Assembly: GCF_001931755.2 (NCBI RefSeq)
Contig: NZ_CP015510.2
Location: forward strand, 310,001 to 374,000
Origin: Wolbachia endosymbiont of Folsomia candida
GTDB taxonomy: Bacteria; Pseudomonadota; Alphaproteobacteria; Rickettsiales; Anaplasmataceae
Reading direction: 5' to 3'
DNA: 64,000 nucleotides
This document shows, piece by piece, positions 1-8,830 of this stretch (its first letter is position 1; each line of letters opens with the position of its first letter). The position numbers and the translations under genes are program-made. The notes beneath the pieces were generated by a model that did no database searches, was not told the origin of the DNA, and was given only the letters and a program-made list of their open reading frames with translations.

Positions 1-67
1 AAAAAATGTTGCTTTGTAGATAAATTTGCTTACCATAAAATACTAAATTGAGTATATCTATATAAAT

Positions 68-246
68 ATGGTTTTATGCGATGATGAATTGCTCCATGCT
101 ATAAAAAAGGTTATAGAGTTTATTAGCAAAGGTAATATTACAACTAATGACATGTCTCTTCTACTCTTAGCCGCTGATCTTAGCCGCTGAGTATGGTCAT
201 CTAGATATAGTAAGGTATATTATGGATAAAGGTCTAAGGTTATAGA
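68..246 (+). pseudogene. Ankyrin-repeat gene relic
   Basis: An ATG at 68 opens a short frame ending in LLLLAADLSR and a stop. The next frame continues with LAAEYGHLDIVRYIMDKG, a typical ankyrin helix-turn-helix pair. The two frames meet at a 13-bp near-perfect tandem duplication (cttagccgctga twice, about 167-192), which is the likely cause of the frameshift. What remains is about one and a half repeats, so it is almost surely non-functional. The rest of 247-469 shows no gene. Confidence 0.6.
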
Positions 247-469
247 GGTGATATTCTACATAATATTATTTGTTGTTATTTTAATTATTTTTGATAGAGC
301 AATGTAAAATAATGAACATTTTACGTTCTATTTGATATGTATGATCTATATTTCATTATGGAGATTTATCTTAAAATATAAAATAAAATCCAGTATAATT
401 TAAAAGCAGCTAACATGAAAAGTAAGTTAACAGCATTTGAGAAGTGAGCTTGTGTGCTATGTTTTAAAT

Positions 470-889
470 TTATTGTGATGAGGATAAGGACCTTATTAGT
501 GAACGAACTGCCTTTCGTGACTCTTGACTCTTAATTTCTTTATATTCCCTAACCAACTCTAATATTTCTCTACTGCTTTCATCATCATTATGTTCAAAAC
601 TACTCTCTTCATGTAGTTCTGTTGTTACTGGAGGAGTAGGAAGTAAAACTGCAAAATCAACAGACAACGCTGCGGCTATAGAATATAACCTTTCAATTGA
701 AACGCTGTTTTTTCCAGACTCATATTTCTGTATTTGCTGAAATGTAATACCAACTCTCTTTCCCAATGCTTCTTGAGAAAATCCTCTTATCAATCGCCAT
801 TCTTTTATTTTTCTTCCCATTTCAGGACAGCCAGTATCGGTTCTTTCCCCTGTACAGGAAGAGTCATTTTTCACATTGGTAATAGTCAT
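470..889 (-). CDS. Cro/CI-family HTH transcriptional regulator
   Basis: A small DNA-binding regulator with an XRE-type helix-turn-helix near residues 25-80 (GRKIKEWRLIRGFSQEALG, then QIQKYESGKNSVS). A charged C-terminal tail (SSREILELVREYKEIKSQES) is shared with the regulators at 5737, 6192 and 57380, so these are paralogues. The longest frame opens at 937, but the ATG at 889 has a good ribosome binding site (gaggg, six bases upstream) and is preferred, giving 139 aa. WO prophages carry several such regulators; the target here is unknown. It stands alone between ankyrin relics. Confidence 0.85.
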   Translation of the reverse strand: MTITNVKNDSSCTGERTDTGCPEMGRKIKEWRLIRGFSQEALGKRVGITFQQIQKYESGKNSVSIERLYSIAAALSVDFAVLLPTPPVTTELHEESSFEHNDDESSREILELVREYKEIKSQESRKAVRSLIRSLSSSQ

Positions 890-1140
890 TCTAGTCCCTC
901 TTAAAAACTTAAAAAAAAGTTTACACTCAACCTGCATAGTATTGTAGGCTAAAAGTGTTGTAAAGATATTACTTTAATCTAATGATCCTAGAATTTTATT
1001 AAATTTTTCTTGCTGTTACATTCCAAGAGTACAACATAGAAACGTTATATTTGAGTAATTTTACTTTCTTAAAGTTTCTTGAATTACAGACTTTTTTTCA
1101 TGCTTAAAGGAAAGACTTATTGTAAAAAATATCTAGAGCT

Positions 1141-1237
1141 TTAAGAGTGTGGTCTAAGGCTTTTATCACCTACAAGATTCATATCAGCTTCTTTCTCTAC
1201 TAGATACAATCTCTAAGAATTTTATAACCTCTGGATT
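1141..1237 (-). pseudogene. Ankyrin-repeat C-terminal relic
   Basis: Just downstream of the large ankyrin gene, the minus strand encodes NPEVIKFLEI and, one frame over, LVEKEADMNLVGDKS before a stop. These look like pieces of one ankyrin repeat separated by a frameshift, so the neighbouring protein was probably once longer or a second ankyrin gene followed it. The rest of 938-1253 is AT-rich with nothing recognisable. Confidence 0.4.
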
Positions 1238-1253
1238 TTAAAAGATTGCTTGC

Positions 1254-3137
1254 CTAATTAAGTTGCTCTAGGAATGTTACTACCCCTTTATGTTCATTTT
1301 TTTTAGCAAGGTCTAGTGGGGTAAAGCCTCCTTCATTTCTGAGATTGATGTTAGCACCATATTTAATCAGTAATTTTACTGCACCTAAATTACCCTTTCC
1401 TGCAGCATCATGTAATCCAGTACATTCATATTCTGGCTCAATTAAATTAACTTCTGCTCCATTTTGCAGAAGAAACTCTAAAATACTCAAATAATTTTTT
1501 ACATAGCCCTGTACAAAAGTATTAAAAATATCAGGATTCTTTGATATATAGTCATCAATTTGCTTAATCTCAATACCTTTTTCTATAAAAAACTCTATTA
1601 CTTCTGGATAATTTTTTAATGTAGTTTTTAAGTTAGATTCATACATATATAAATCACTATCACTTCTCCTTTCTAGGCATGGTAAAAGATATTCTATAAC
1701 CTCTTCACTGTCCATTAAAACAGCTTCCATAAGTGGTGTATGTCCTGTATCAGAAGTCATATTAGGATTTGCTCCGTTTTTAACAAGTAGTTTAACTATC
1801 TCCAGACTATTTCTTCTTATACCTCGAATAGCTTGTACAAGAGGTGTGTAATGAAAGTTGGTATTAGGATTAGCTTTTGCCATCAGTAATTCTTTTACTA
1901 TCGCTATATTATTTAATATTATTGCTCTCATTAATGGTGTTTTACCATAATTATCAATATCTGGATCAACTTTTGCTTTGAGCAGTAGATATTGAACTGT
2001 TTGTACATCCTGATACTTGATCGCACAAAGTAGAATTGTATCGCCTGTATTATCCTTGACATTTAGATTAGTTTTTACTCTTGCCTTTTCAAGTAATAAC
2101 TTCACCATATATCTTTGGCGCTCAATGCGTATGCAAGAAAAAGCCCTAAATATAGGTACATCACTTCTATACATCCCTTCTGTAGGGTTAGCTCCTGCTT
2201 CCAGTAAGAATTCTACAATTTTTGTATATCCTGCTGTTTCTTTCCCCATCTTTGTATATTCTTTTTTGTCTTTATTCAACTTATCAATATCGCAGACAGG
2301 CATATATTCTATAGCCTCACACAGGATAGCATTATTTTCCGCTCTAATATCTACATTCAGTTCGTTTACAAGTAACTTTACTACATCAAGCTTTTTCTCT
2401 CTTATAGCAATATATACCATTCTATTGCTTTTCGTATCTACATTCAGCTCGTTTACGAGCAACCTTAATAGATCAAGATTTCCTTCCCCGATAGCAATAT
2501 GTGTCATTTCATTAATACAATTTTTGACATATTCATTTTTATCCATAAGTGATTTAAGCCTATCTATTTTTTTATTTTCGTATGCTCTCTCTACGATAGT
2601 TTTCCCGCTTTTATCTTTAGCTTTAAGGTCAACATTTTGTACATTTACTAATTCTTCAATTTTGTTTACATCCCCTAAATTAACAGCAGAAAATAACCCT
2701 TCAATAACGTTAGGATCTTTGTTGCTTATTTTACTTAATATGCTGTATTTAGTAGGAGACTTGTAATGTTTTTCTAATATTTCCATTGCAAATTCTTTGT
2801 GTCCATTATAGTAAGCTAGTTCCACTGGTGTTTGATCTTCTGAATCAATAACTCCTTTTAGATAAACGAATTTGCTACATATTCTGAACAAATCTCTGTC
2901 TCCTGTTTTAGCTGCATAGCATAGTAATCCAACATAATAAGTACTTTTTACACCACTTATCACCAAAGATCTTGCTACATCTTTATGGCCACACTGATAA
3001 GCTATGTCTGCTACTGTTTCTCCATCAAACTTAGTATTAATATCTATACCTTCTTGGATAACTAATCTATTAATTTCTTCAAAATCTCCTTTCTCAGCTG
3101 CAGAAAATAATTTTGCAACCATAGTTTCTTTACTCAT
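1254..3137 (-). CDS. Large ankyrin-repeat protein
   Basis: About 627 aa made mostly of ankyrin repeats from end to end. Clear units include NYGKTPLMRAIILNNIAIVK, TGHTPLMEAVLMDSEEVIEY and the C-terminal ECTGLHDAAGKGNLGAVKLL. Ankyrin repeats mediate protein-protein contact; in Wolbachia they are candidate host-interaction effectors, but no target can be read from sequence. No signal peptide or membrane span is evident. The start at 3137 (MSKETM) has a ggtgg ribosome binding site and overlaps the stop of the upstream ankyrin gene by 8 bases, so the pair is probably translationally coupled and co-transcribed. Confidence 0.9.
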   Translation of the reverse strand: MSKETMVAKLFSAAEKGDFEEINRLVIQEGIDINTKFDGETVADIAYQCGHKDVARSLVISGVKSTYYVGLLCYAAKTGDRDLFRICSKFVYLKGVIDSEDQTPVELAYYNGHKEFAMEILEKHYKSPTKYSILSKISNKDPNVIEGLFSAVNLGDVNKIEELVNVQNVDLKAKDKSGKTIVERAYENKKIDRLKSLMDKNEYVKNCINEMTHIAIGEGNLDLLRLLVNELNVDTKSNRMVYIAIREKKLDVVKLLVNELNVDIRAENNAILCEAIEYMPVCDIDKLNKDKKEYTKMGKETAGYTKIVEFLLEAGANPTEGMYRSDVPIFRAFSCIRIERQRYMVKLLLEKARVKTNLNVKDNTGDTILLCAIKYQDVQTVQYLLLKAKVDPDIDNYGKTPLMRAIILNNIAIVKELLMAKANPNTNFHYTPLVQAIRGIRRNSLEIVKLLVKNGANPNMTSDTGHTPLMEAVLMDSEEVIEYLLPCLERRSDSDLYMYESNLKTTLKNYPEVIEFFIEKGIEIKQIDDYISKNPDIFNTFVQGYVKNYLSILEFLLQNGAEVNLIEPEYECTGLHDAAGKGNLGAVKLLIKYGANINLRNEGGFTPLDLAKKNEHKGVVTFLEQLN

Positions 3138-4194
3138 ACAGACCACCATTTAATTTATTAGTAGAATTTAGATATTGTGTTACATTACTGTTTGCTGCAA
3201 CATCAAGAGCAGTCATACCATCATTGTTTTTTGCATTAACTTCAGCACCACAACTTACAAAGTATTTTACTACATCTTGTTGATGTCTTTTATTTTGAAA
3301 TTCATGACCTTCAGCAGCCACGTGTAACGGAGTATTTCCTTTATGATTAATAGCATTAACATCTGCGCCTTTCTCTATAAGATGTGAAACTATTTCAAAT
3401 TTACACTCATGGGCAGCTATGTGTAATACAGTAGAGCCATCTTTAATTGTAGCATTTATATTAGCCTTCTTCTCCAGTAAATACCTTGTTATTTCAATGT
3501 TACTGTCTGCAACAGCATCGAATAGTGGCGACCAGCCATTCTCATCAGGAAAATTTGGATCAATTCCTTTTTCTTCTATAAGATATTTGATAGTTTCCAT
3601 ATGGCCGATTGATACTGCATTTGCGAGCATATCATTGCCTTTATAAGTAACATTCTTCTCGTCTATGAGGTACCGTATAACATCTAAGTTACCACTTGAA
3701 ACGGCTCGGTCAAAAAGGGTCCAATTAAAACCACTTTCAGTCTGCATAGGATCAACAGATTTTTCCTCAAGAAAATATTTAATAAGCTTAAAATTACCGT
3801 GCTCAAATGCATAGAACAAAGCCGTATTATCTTGGTCGTCAGTAATCTTAAAGTCAGCACCATTATCTATAAGGAATTTTACTATATCAAAATAGCCCAT
3901 ATCAGCAGCATAATGTAACGGAGTAGAGCCAAATTTGTCTTGAGCATTAATGTCTACTCCTTCACTTATAAGGTATGTAATTAGGTATAAGTTATCGCTT
4001 TGAGCAGCCAAATGTAACGGAGTTTTACCTGAATCATTTTGAGTTTTAGCTATACCATATACAGATGTCCTGCTATACCTTGCATCTTGCATCACTTTAG
4101 CATTGTAATCAGCAATTTTTTTAGCCTTATCATTCTTTTTAAGATATTCCCTGATAGTATCGATTGATATTACCTTTTCAATTTCCTTTGTCAT
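3130..4194 (-). CDS. Ankyrin-repeat protein
   Basis: 354 aa. The N-terminal ~60 residues are basic and non-repeat; about eight ankyrin repeats follow, with textbook units such as SGKTPLHLAAQSDNLYLITY, FGSTPLHYAADMGYFDIVKF and KGNTPLHVAAEGHEF. It is the first gene of a two-gene unit; its stop lies inside the start region of the following larger ankyrin gene. Predicted to be a soluble protein-binding scaffold and possible secreted effector. That role is inference from the family. Confidence 0.9.
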   Translation of the reverse strand: MTKEIEKVISIDTIREYLKKNDKAKKIADYNAKVMQDARYSRTSVYGIAKTQNDSGKTPLHLAAQSDNLYLITYLISEGVDINAQDKFGSTPLHYAADMGYFDIVKFLIDNGADFKITDDQDNTALFYAFEHGNFKLIKYFLEEKSVDPMQTESGFNWTLFDRAVSSGNLDVIRYLIDEKNVTYKGNDMLANAVSIGHMETIKYLIEEKGIDPNFPDENGWSPLFDAVADSNIEITRYLLEKKANINATIKDGSTVLHIAAHECKFEIVSHLIEKGADVNAINHKGNTPLHVAAEGHEFQNKRHQQDVVKYFVSCGAEVNAKNNDGMTALDVAANSNVTQYLNSTNKLNGGLYE

Positions 4195-4534
4195 ATAAAC
4201 CTCACTAAATTAATAACATTATTCCAGTTTACAGATACAGATATTTTTTTTATATTAACTTTATCGCGCAAAAATTGCTATATATATTTGTAATACCATC
4301 AATGCGATAACAATAAAACAGCAGATTAATATATTATATAAATTATCTAAAACTCTAATAATTGCTTCTGTATCATCTATGTTTTTTTGAATTTAGTCTT
4401 ATTATTCTTGTACGATAATACTTGCTATATTAGATATTATTATATATAATAAATCAATAGACGCACATATGTTAACAGTTTGTTAGCATTTGTCACCGTA
4501 TATTTAAATATTATCTAATGTGATAGAGGGTATT
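4195..4534. other. Divergent intergenic region
   Basis: About 340 AT-rich bases between the divergently read ankyrin operon and the hypothetical gene at 4535. It must hold promoters for both directions, but no convincing -35/-10 pair or operator stands out. No gene or RNA is recognised. Confidence 0.4.
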
Positions 4535-5740
4535 ATGGTTAAGAAAAAAACAATTCATCGTAAAAAGTTATCTAAAAAGTTATCTAAAAGGTTATTAAGT
4601 GAAATAGTTAGTAAGGATTTACTACCTTATTTAACGGATAAGTCTGCTATGGCTTCAAGTAAAACTGGCTCAATAGAAAAGGCTAACGCATCTACAAAAA
4701 TAGACTTGGATAGTAAGGTAGAACTACCGGCAAAACCTTCTTTATACCCTGAAAATCTCAATCCTTTCCAAGCAGCTTTAAGTGAAATCAGGCTAAATGA
4801 AGATGAAAATATTAAGTTAAACGAATTTTTAGAAAGAGTTATCGCGGCTAAAGATATAGAAGAATTAGACAAAATTGTAAATCAAGCGTTGGACTTAGGG
4901 ATAAGAATAAATGCACACAACGAAGATGGGTATAGCTTTTCTAATATTGCGATATTTAAGCTGTGTGAAGATAAATTCACGGAAGATAAGCAAGCAAACA
5001 TAATTAAAAAGTTAGCACTGAGTGGAGCTTACTTTGATAAGAGTTATATACAGGGCAATAAGAACACTATTGAAATTTGCAATAAGGTCGAAAAGGAAGT
5101 TGAACCTCAGATATATAATCGACTACAAAAACTCAGGGAAATTGGGGAAAGTGCTGCTATTGAAGGAACAGTAAAAAAGGTTGAATTTGATAATCAGACC
5201 TTTTACATGGCATTTTCACAAAATAGCAGAGTCAATGTTGCCAAAGTTGTAAGTGGTGCAAGGGATTTAGGCCTAAGTAGAGGTAACTTAAGTTTAGGTG
5301 GCAACATCGTAAGACTAGGTGAAAGTGAAGTAGAAATTAAGACTGAGAAAAACGGTAAAAGAAATTACACGGATATATCAGATACCAGCGCATTTACAGT
5401 CACATTTCCTACCACTCTTGGAGAATTACACGTCAGAATTTACCAAGATATAAAAAATTACAATACAATCCAACTTGAAGTAGAAAATAAAGATCTATGG
5501 AACAAACTACAAAAAACTGGAGAATCAATAGGACAAGGCTGCCTATTTGGTGGAATGTCTGTTTGTAAAGCAGTAGCAAGTGGAGGCTTCCTTAGGTCTG
5601 GTAGATTCTGTGATCAAAAGTCTTGTGGCCAAAAGTCTATGGAAACAATAAAGCCAATCAGTAACTTTAAAAGCAGAGAATCTCTATCTTGGACAGAGAG
5701 GTTAGAAGACACAAAACCTGTGATACACGGAATAAGCTAG
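4535..5740 (+). CDS. Wolbachia-type hypothetical protein
   Basis: 401 aa from the ATG at 4535, which has an agaggg ribosome binding site; an in-frame ATG at 4520 is less well placed. The first ~30 residues are strongly basic with a short repeat (KKLSKKLSKRLLSE). Then come an acidic helical stretch, a region of about 60 residues resembling an ankyrin-like helical pair (DKIVNQALDLGIRINAHNED), and a glycine/serine-rich beta-like part near 215-300. The C-terminal ~50 residues contain several cysteines. I do not recognise the family. Its stop overlaps the stop of the convergent HTH gene by a few bases. It is the only plus-strand gene in the first 12 kb. Confidence 0.75.
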   Translation: MVKKKTIHRKKLSKKLSKRLLSEIVSKDLLPYLTDKSAMASSKTGSIEKANASTKIDLDSKVELPAKPSLYPENLNPFQAALSEIRLNEDENIKLNEFLERVIAAKDIEELDKIVNQALDLGIRINAHNEDGYSFSNIAIFKLCEDKFTEDKQANIIKKLALSGAYFDKSYIQGNKNTIEICNKVEKEVEPQIYNRLQKLREIGESAAIEGTVKKVEFDNQTFYMAFSQNSRVNVAKVVSGARDLGLSRGNLSLGGNIVRLGESEVEIKTEKNGKRNYTDISDTSAFTVTFPTTLGELHVRIYQDIKNYNTIQLEVENKDLWNKLQKTGESIGQGCLFGGMSVCKAVASGGFLRSGRFCDQKSCGQKSMETIKPISNFKSRESLSWTERLEDTKPVIHGIS

Positions 5741-6135
5741 GTCTGCTTCTGCTGCTCCGCTGAAAGAATACACATTATTAGTGAATGGATAACATTACGT
5801 GACATCTCTTCTTTAATCTTTCTGTGTTCTTTCACGAATTTTAACATTTCTTCGCCGTCTATATTACTATTGTCATAATCAAATGTCTTGTTTTTATCAT
5901 GCAATTCTGCTGCATTTTCAGAAATATTTGTTAAGAAATATGAAATATTAACTGATAAAGTTTCTGCTAATTCGTATAATTTATCAACCACAATACGAGT
6001 TACTCCAGTCTCATATTTTTGTACCTGTTGAGGTGAAATGCCAGCCTTTTTTGCTAAGTCTGCTTGGCTTAAACCACAAATTAGTCTTCTCTCCCTTATT
6101 TTCTTTCCTATTTGTATGTCAATGGTTGAAATCAT
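5737..6135 (-). CDS. Cro/CI-family HTH regulator (distal of tandem pair)
   Basis: 132 aa with an XRE-type helix-turn-helix at about residues 8-62 (GKKIRERRLICGLSQADLAK, then QQVQKYETGVTRI) and the paralogous charged tail (DGEEMLKFVKEHRKIKEEMS). It follows another HTH gene at 6192 in the same direction, 56 bases downstream. In WO prophages such tandem regulators sit next to the Undecim cluster and radC-like genes; that is remembered context. Likely a repressor or activator of the accessory module; the operator is unknown. Confidence 0.88.
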   Translation of the reverse strand: MISTIDIQIGKKIRERRLICGLSQADLAKKAGISPQQVQKYETGVTRIVVDKLYELAETLSVNISYFLTNISENAAELHDKNKTFDYDNSNIDGEEMLKFVKEHRKIKEEMSRNVIHSLIMCILSAEQQKQT

Positions 6136-6191
6136 AGTAGAAATGCTAAAGAGTAAAAATATTAAAGCAATTTCGATTTTTGTGCAAGTTA

Positions 6192-6530
6192 CTACGAAAG
6201 CTGAGACAAGAACTTGGTTAATGAATAAACAAAATCACGTGACTTCTTACTTTTAATTTTGCTATATTCTTTCAATACATCTTCACTCTCTTCATCCCAT
6301 GGATCTGTTGACTCTATATGTGTGTCAGTGAAGAAACTTAAAATATCAACTGATAAAGCTTCTGCCAGCTCACATAGCCTACTGACCAAAACCTGGTTTG
6401 AGCCATTTTCATATCTCTGTATTTGTGTATATGAAACGCCTACTTTTTCTCCAAGCTGAGTTTGGTTCAGTCCACGCATTAGCCTAAAGTGCTTTATTTT
6501 TCTTCCTAGCTGTATACTAAGGCTTGACAT
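6192..6530 (-). CDS. Cro/CI-family HTH regulator (proximal of tandem pair)
   Basis: 112 aa. The helix-turn-helix spans about residues 7-60 (GRKIKHFRLMRGLNQTQLGE, then TQIQRYENGSNQV), followed by an acidic linker and the family tail (DVLKEYSKIKSKKSRDFVYS). It begins 14 bases downstream of the accessory-family gene at 6545, and together with the radC-like gene upstream these look like one minus-strand operon. It resembles its neighbour at 5737 closely enough to be a tandem duplicate that has since diverged. Confidence 0.88.
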   Translation of the reverse strand: MSSLSIQLGRKIKHFRLMRGLNQTQLGEKVGVSYTQIQRYENGSNQVLVSRLCELAEALSVDILSFFTDTHIESTDPWDEESEDVLKEYSKIKSKKSRDFVYSLTKFLSQLS

Positions 6531-6544
6531 ATCAGTTTAATCAT

Positions 6545-7528
6545 TTACTGTAACTGCTTTACCAATTTATCTCTTTCGCCAGCTAAGTCGGTCACTTTGA
6601 TATATTTTTCTTCTATTTCTTTCATCTCATCTTCCCGTCTCTCTAAGCTTTCTTTGTCTGCTTTTCCACTTGCGAGTTCTAACTTTAATCTTCTAACCTT
6701 ATACTCTAGCTCTTCAAATTTTCTATATTTTCCTAGTAGATCTATCATATTATTGATTTTTTCACGTAACTCTTTTTCTTCGATACCATCTTCTATTAAC
6801 GACAGTAACAACAGGTCTATCTGGTAGTTTATTTCACTTTGAGCAGTAAATATCTTAATCAGGTCAATTGTAGTTTTTTCACTAACTCTTGCTTCATACA
6901 AAAAATGATAAAATATTAACTTTTTCTGAAGATAATTTTCCATGTCTTTTATAAGATCCGGTTTTAACTCTTCATAAAACTTTTGCAATAATGTTTCTAG
7001 CTCCTTCAAGTATTTCAGGTCTATTCCTCTGATCTCATCAGTTCCCATATCCCTTATTTTCTCTGCTTTTTTGCATTTCCCGTAAATTGATATTTCTAAT
7101 TCTATTGGACGTTCTAAACAAATACCTTCAGGAACAAGTATCATAAGTAGATGTCTTACTATTTCTACATCATTTGACTTTATTGCTTGATATAGTGCTT
7201 TCTCCCTATCTTCTCTCACATCATATAATTCTGAGGAGTCACATGTACTGAATAGATAATTTACATTACCTTCAGGAGTATTAGTGACTATATTCACGTT
7301 TCGAAATGGATGGTCTGCATTAGACAATTCGATTGACTCTTTGCCTATTATTTCCTCTATCGCAACTGCAGCCCTGCTTAACATTTTTATTTGGTTAATT
7401 TCTTTGGTACTTCTCATTGCTTCTTTAGCTCTAGCCAGTACCTGATAATAAAGATCTTGTCTTTCCTTATCATTTAACCCTTGGCAGTGCTGCTTTAGCT
7501 GCTCATCAGAATACAACAAACATTCCAT
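6545..7528 (-). CDS. Wolbachia accessory-family protein (paralogue A)
   Basis: 327 aa, no recognised enzyme motif. The N-terminal third is helical (LKQHCQGLNDKERQDLYYQV). A central block, SSELYDVREDREKALYQAIK then SNDVEIVRHLL, looks like one ankyrin-type helix pair. The C-terminus is a long charged coiled coil (EELEYKVRRLKLELASGK and beyond). The same architecture recurs at 52012, 63113 and more distantly at 21620, so this is an expanded family. It lies between the radC-like gene and two HTH genes, 16 bases after radC, implying an operon. Function unknown. Confidence 0.8.
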   Translation of the reverse strand: MECLLYSDEQLKQHCQGLNDKERQDLYYQVLARAKEAMRSTKEINQIKMLSRAAVAIEEIIGKESIELSNADHPFRNVNIVTNTPEGNVNYLFSTCDSSELYDVREDREKALYQAIKSNDVEIVRHLLMILVPEGICLERPIELEISIYGKCKKAEKIRDMGTDEIRGIDLKYLKELETLLQKFYEELKPDLIKDMENYLQKKLIFYHFLYEARVSEKTTIDLIKIFTAQSEINYQIDLLLLSLIEDGIEEKELREKINNMIDLLGKYRKFEELEYKVRRLKLELASGKADKESLERREDEMKEIEEKYIKVTDLAGERDKLVKQLQ

Positions 7529-7544
7529 TTCTCACTCCTTTATT

Positions 7545-8228
7545 CTATAGCAGATTATTTTCTTTAAAGCTGAAATAACCTGTTTCCGTTACAATTATAT
7601 GATCCACAAATTCTATCCCTAATTTCATACATGTCAAAACTAAATCTAACGTACTTTCTTTATCTTCCTTTGTAGGTTTTAGATCTCGGCTGGGGTGATT
7701 ATGTGCAACTATAATAGACGTTGCGTTAAGATTTAATCCTTTCCCAATTATCTCTCTTAAGTACATTGGTGTTCTGTCTACAGTGCCAAAATCTTGAATA
7801 TACTCATAGATTAATTGATAACTTTGGTTTAAGTACATTACCCGTAAGCGCTCTTTTCTTGATTGTCCTATTACTAATTTCAAATAATCCCTTAGTATAA
7901 CTTCATTATCAATAACGGGTAATTCTTTTAACTGACCTCTTAATATTCTGGCTAGCATTTTCTTGATGCAAAAAATTATTGTAACCATTGAGTCTGTCAT
8001 TTCCGAGTCTATACTTAGAAGCTGGTGATAATCAGAGTTTATTGCTCCTCCTATACCACCAAAAAAGTGAATCAATTTTTCTGCAATAGCTATACTTTTT
8101 GCCAAGCGATTTCCTGAACATATAGCTAATCCCAGTAGCTCATGATCCTCTACTCCATCTTTGCCTGATAATATTATTGTCTCTAGTTTTTCTCTTTCAT
8201 TTTTTGTTTTATTTTTGTTATTATTCAT
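7545..8228 (-). CDS. RadC-like JAB/MPN domain protein
   Basis: 227 aa. The C-terminal half is a RadC/JAB domain: VAHNHPSRDLKPTKED keeps the two histidines and the aspartate of the JAMM metal-binding motif, although the usual serine before QxD is a threonine. The N-terminal half is the UPF0758-type helical region with a weak helix-hairpin-helix. RadC-like proteins are common on mobile elements; despite the name, a repair role is not established. First gene of the operon that continues into the accessory-family gene and two HTH regulators. A paralogue lies at 58180 and shares its upstream region. Confidence 0.88.
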   Translation of the reverse strand: MNNNKNKTKNEREKLETIILSGKDGVEDHELLGLAICSGNRLAKSIAIAEKLIHFFGGIGGAINSDYHQLLSIDSEMTDSMVTIIFCIKKMLARILRGQLKELPVIDNEVILRDYLKLVIGQSRKERLRVMYLNQSYQLIYEYIQDFGTVDRTPMYLREIIGKGLNLNATSIIVAHNHPSRDLKPTKEDKESTLDLVLTCMKLGIEFVDHIIVTETGYFSFKENNLL

Positions 8229-8360
8229 AAAATTTCCTACTAATTAATGACTAAATTTTTTTTATTATTTACTACGCTTTTCGCGCGGTGGTCGTCATGA
8301 AGCCATGGATTTGGGGGGAAGTCAAATCTTTTTTGCAATTTTTTTAAATATTTATTTACT
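8229..8360 (-). promoter_or_regulatory. Conserved leader upstream of radC-like gene
   Basis: This untranslated stretch resembles the one before the other radC-like gene (58060-58179). On the sense strand both contain aaatccatggctt, then atg-cgacca, a short variable part, and agtaaataat before the start codon. Here the middle is GC-rich (accaccgcgcgaaaagcg), unusual for this genome. Conservation beyond the coding region suggests a promoter, operator or leader RNA, though recent shared ancestry could also explain it. Confidence 0.45.
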
Positions 8361-8398
8361 AATGATAATAGAGAAGATATTAATACGCCTATTAAAAT

Positions 8399-8830
8399 TC
8401 ATTGTCCATAAAAAAGCTTCATTTGCTCATTCCATGAATGTGGTATTTTCTTTAAATCAGCTAATTTCAGATTCCTTGGCTGTGTTCCATTTAGAATATT
8501 CTCTTTAATCCTTGGAGCAAGGTAATTTAAACGTAAAATTCGTTGTATATGTCGTACATTAATTTCAGTACAAAGCTCCCTCGTTGTTGCGTATTTTCCT
8601 TCTTTTATTTGACGTTGCCATAGATGTGCTCTTACTAATGCTTTCAGTAGTGTATTATCTTTCTTATCATTTTCTTCATTTTCTGGAGCAAGTATCATAC
8701 ATCTACCAACACTTTTCTTTAACTGTAGCTGCCTAAATAGAGAAATTTCTCCATTTTTTACCTGCATCCTTGTTGTACTTTCTTTTTTCTTACATAACAA
8801 TATCTCTTCATCTTTAAGCTGCATAGGCAT
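8399..8830 (-). CDS. Small partner protein of the serine recombinase
   Basis: 143 aa, starting within the last codons of the upstream recombinase gene (17-base overlap). The C-terminal ~80 residues (TTRELCTEINVRHIQRILRL, then LAPRIKENILNG) resemble the helix-turn-helix tail found after resolvase-type recombinases in many alphaproteobacterial prophages, where it is a separate gene or fused to the recombinase. Predicted to bind DNA and help the recombinase, for example as a directionality or specificity factor; this is inference. The overlap argues for co-translation. Confidence 0.75.
   Translation of the reverse strand: MPMQLKDEEILLCKKKESTTRMQVKNGEISLFRQLQLKKSVGRCMILAPENEENDKKDNTLLKALVRAHLWQRQIKEGKYATTRELCTEINVRHIQRILRLNYLAPRIKENILNGTQPRNLKLADLKKIPHSWNEQMKLFYGQ

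Noticed and set aside
2017..2766. 249-codon plus-strand frame inside the large ankyrin gene
   Set aside because: It is a shadow of the minus-strand ankyrin repeats: serine- and phenylalanine-rich, no start signal, no family resemblance.
4535..5740. Cytoplasmic incompatibility factor (CifA/CifB) candidate
   Set aside because: Position in the module invites the idea, but length and visible sequence do not resemble CifA or CifB, and no partner gene follows.
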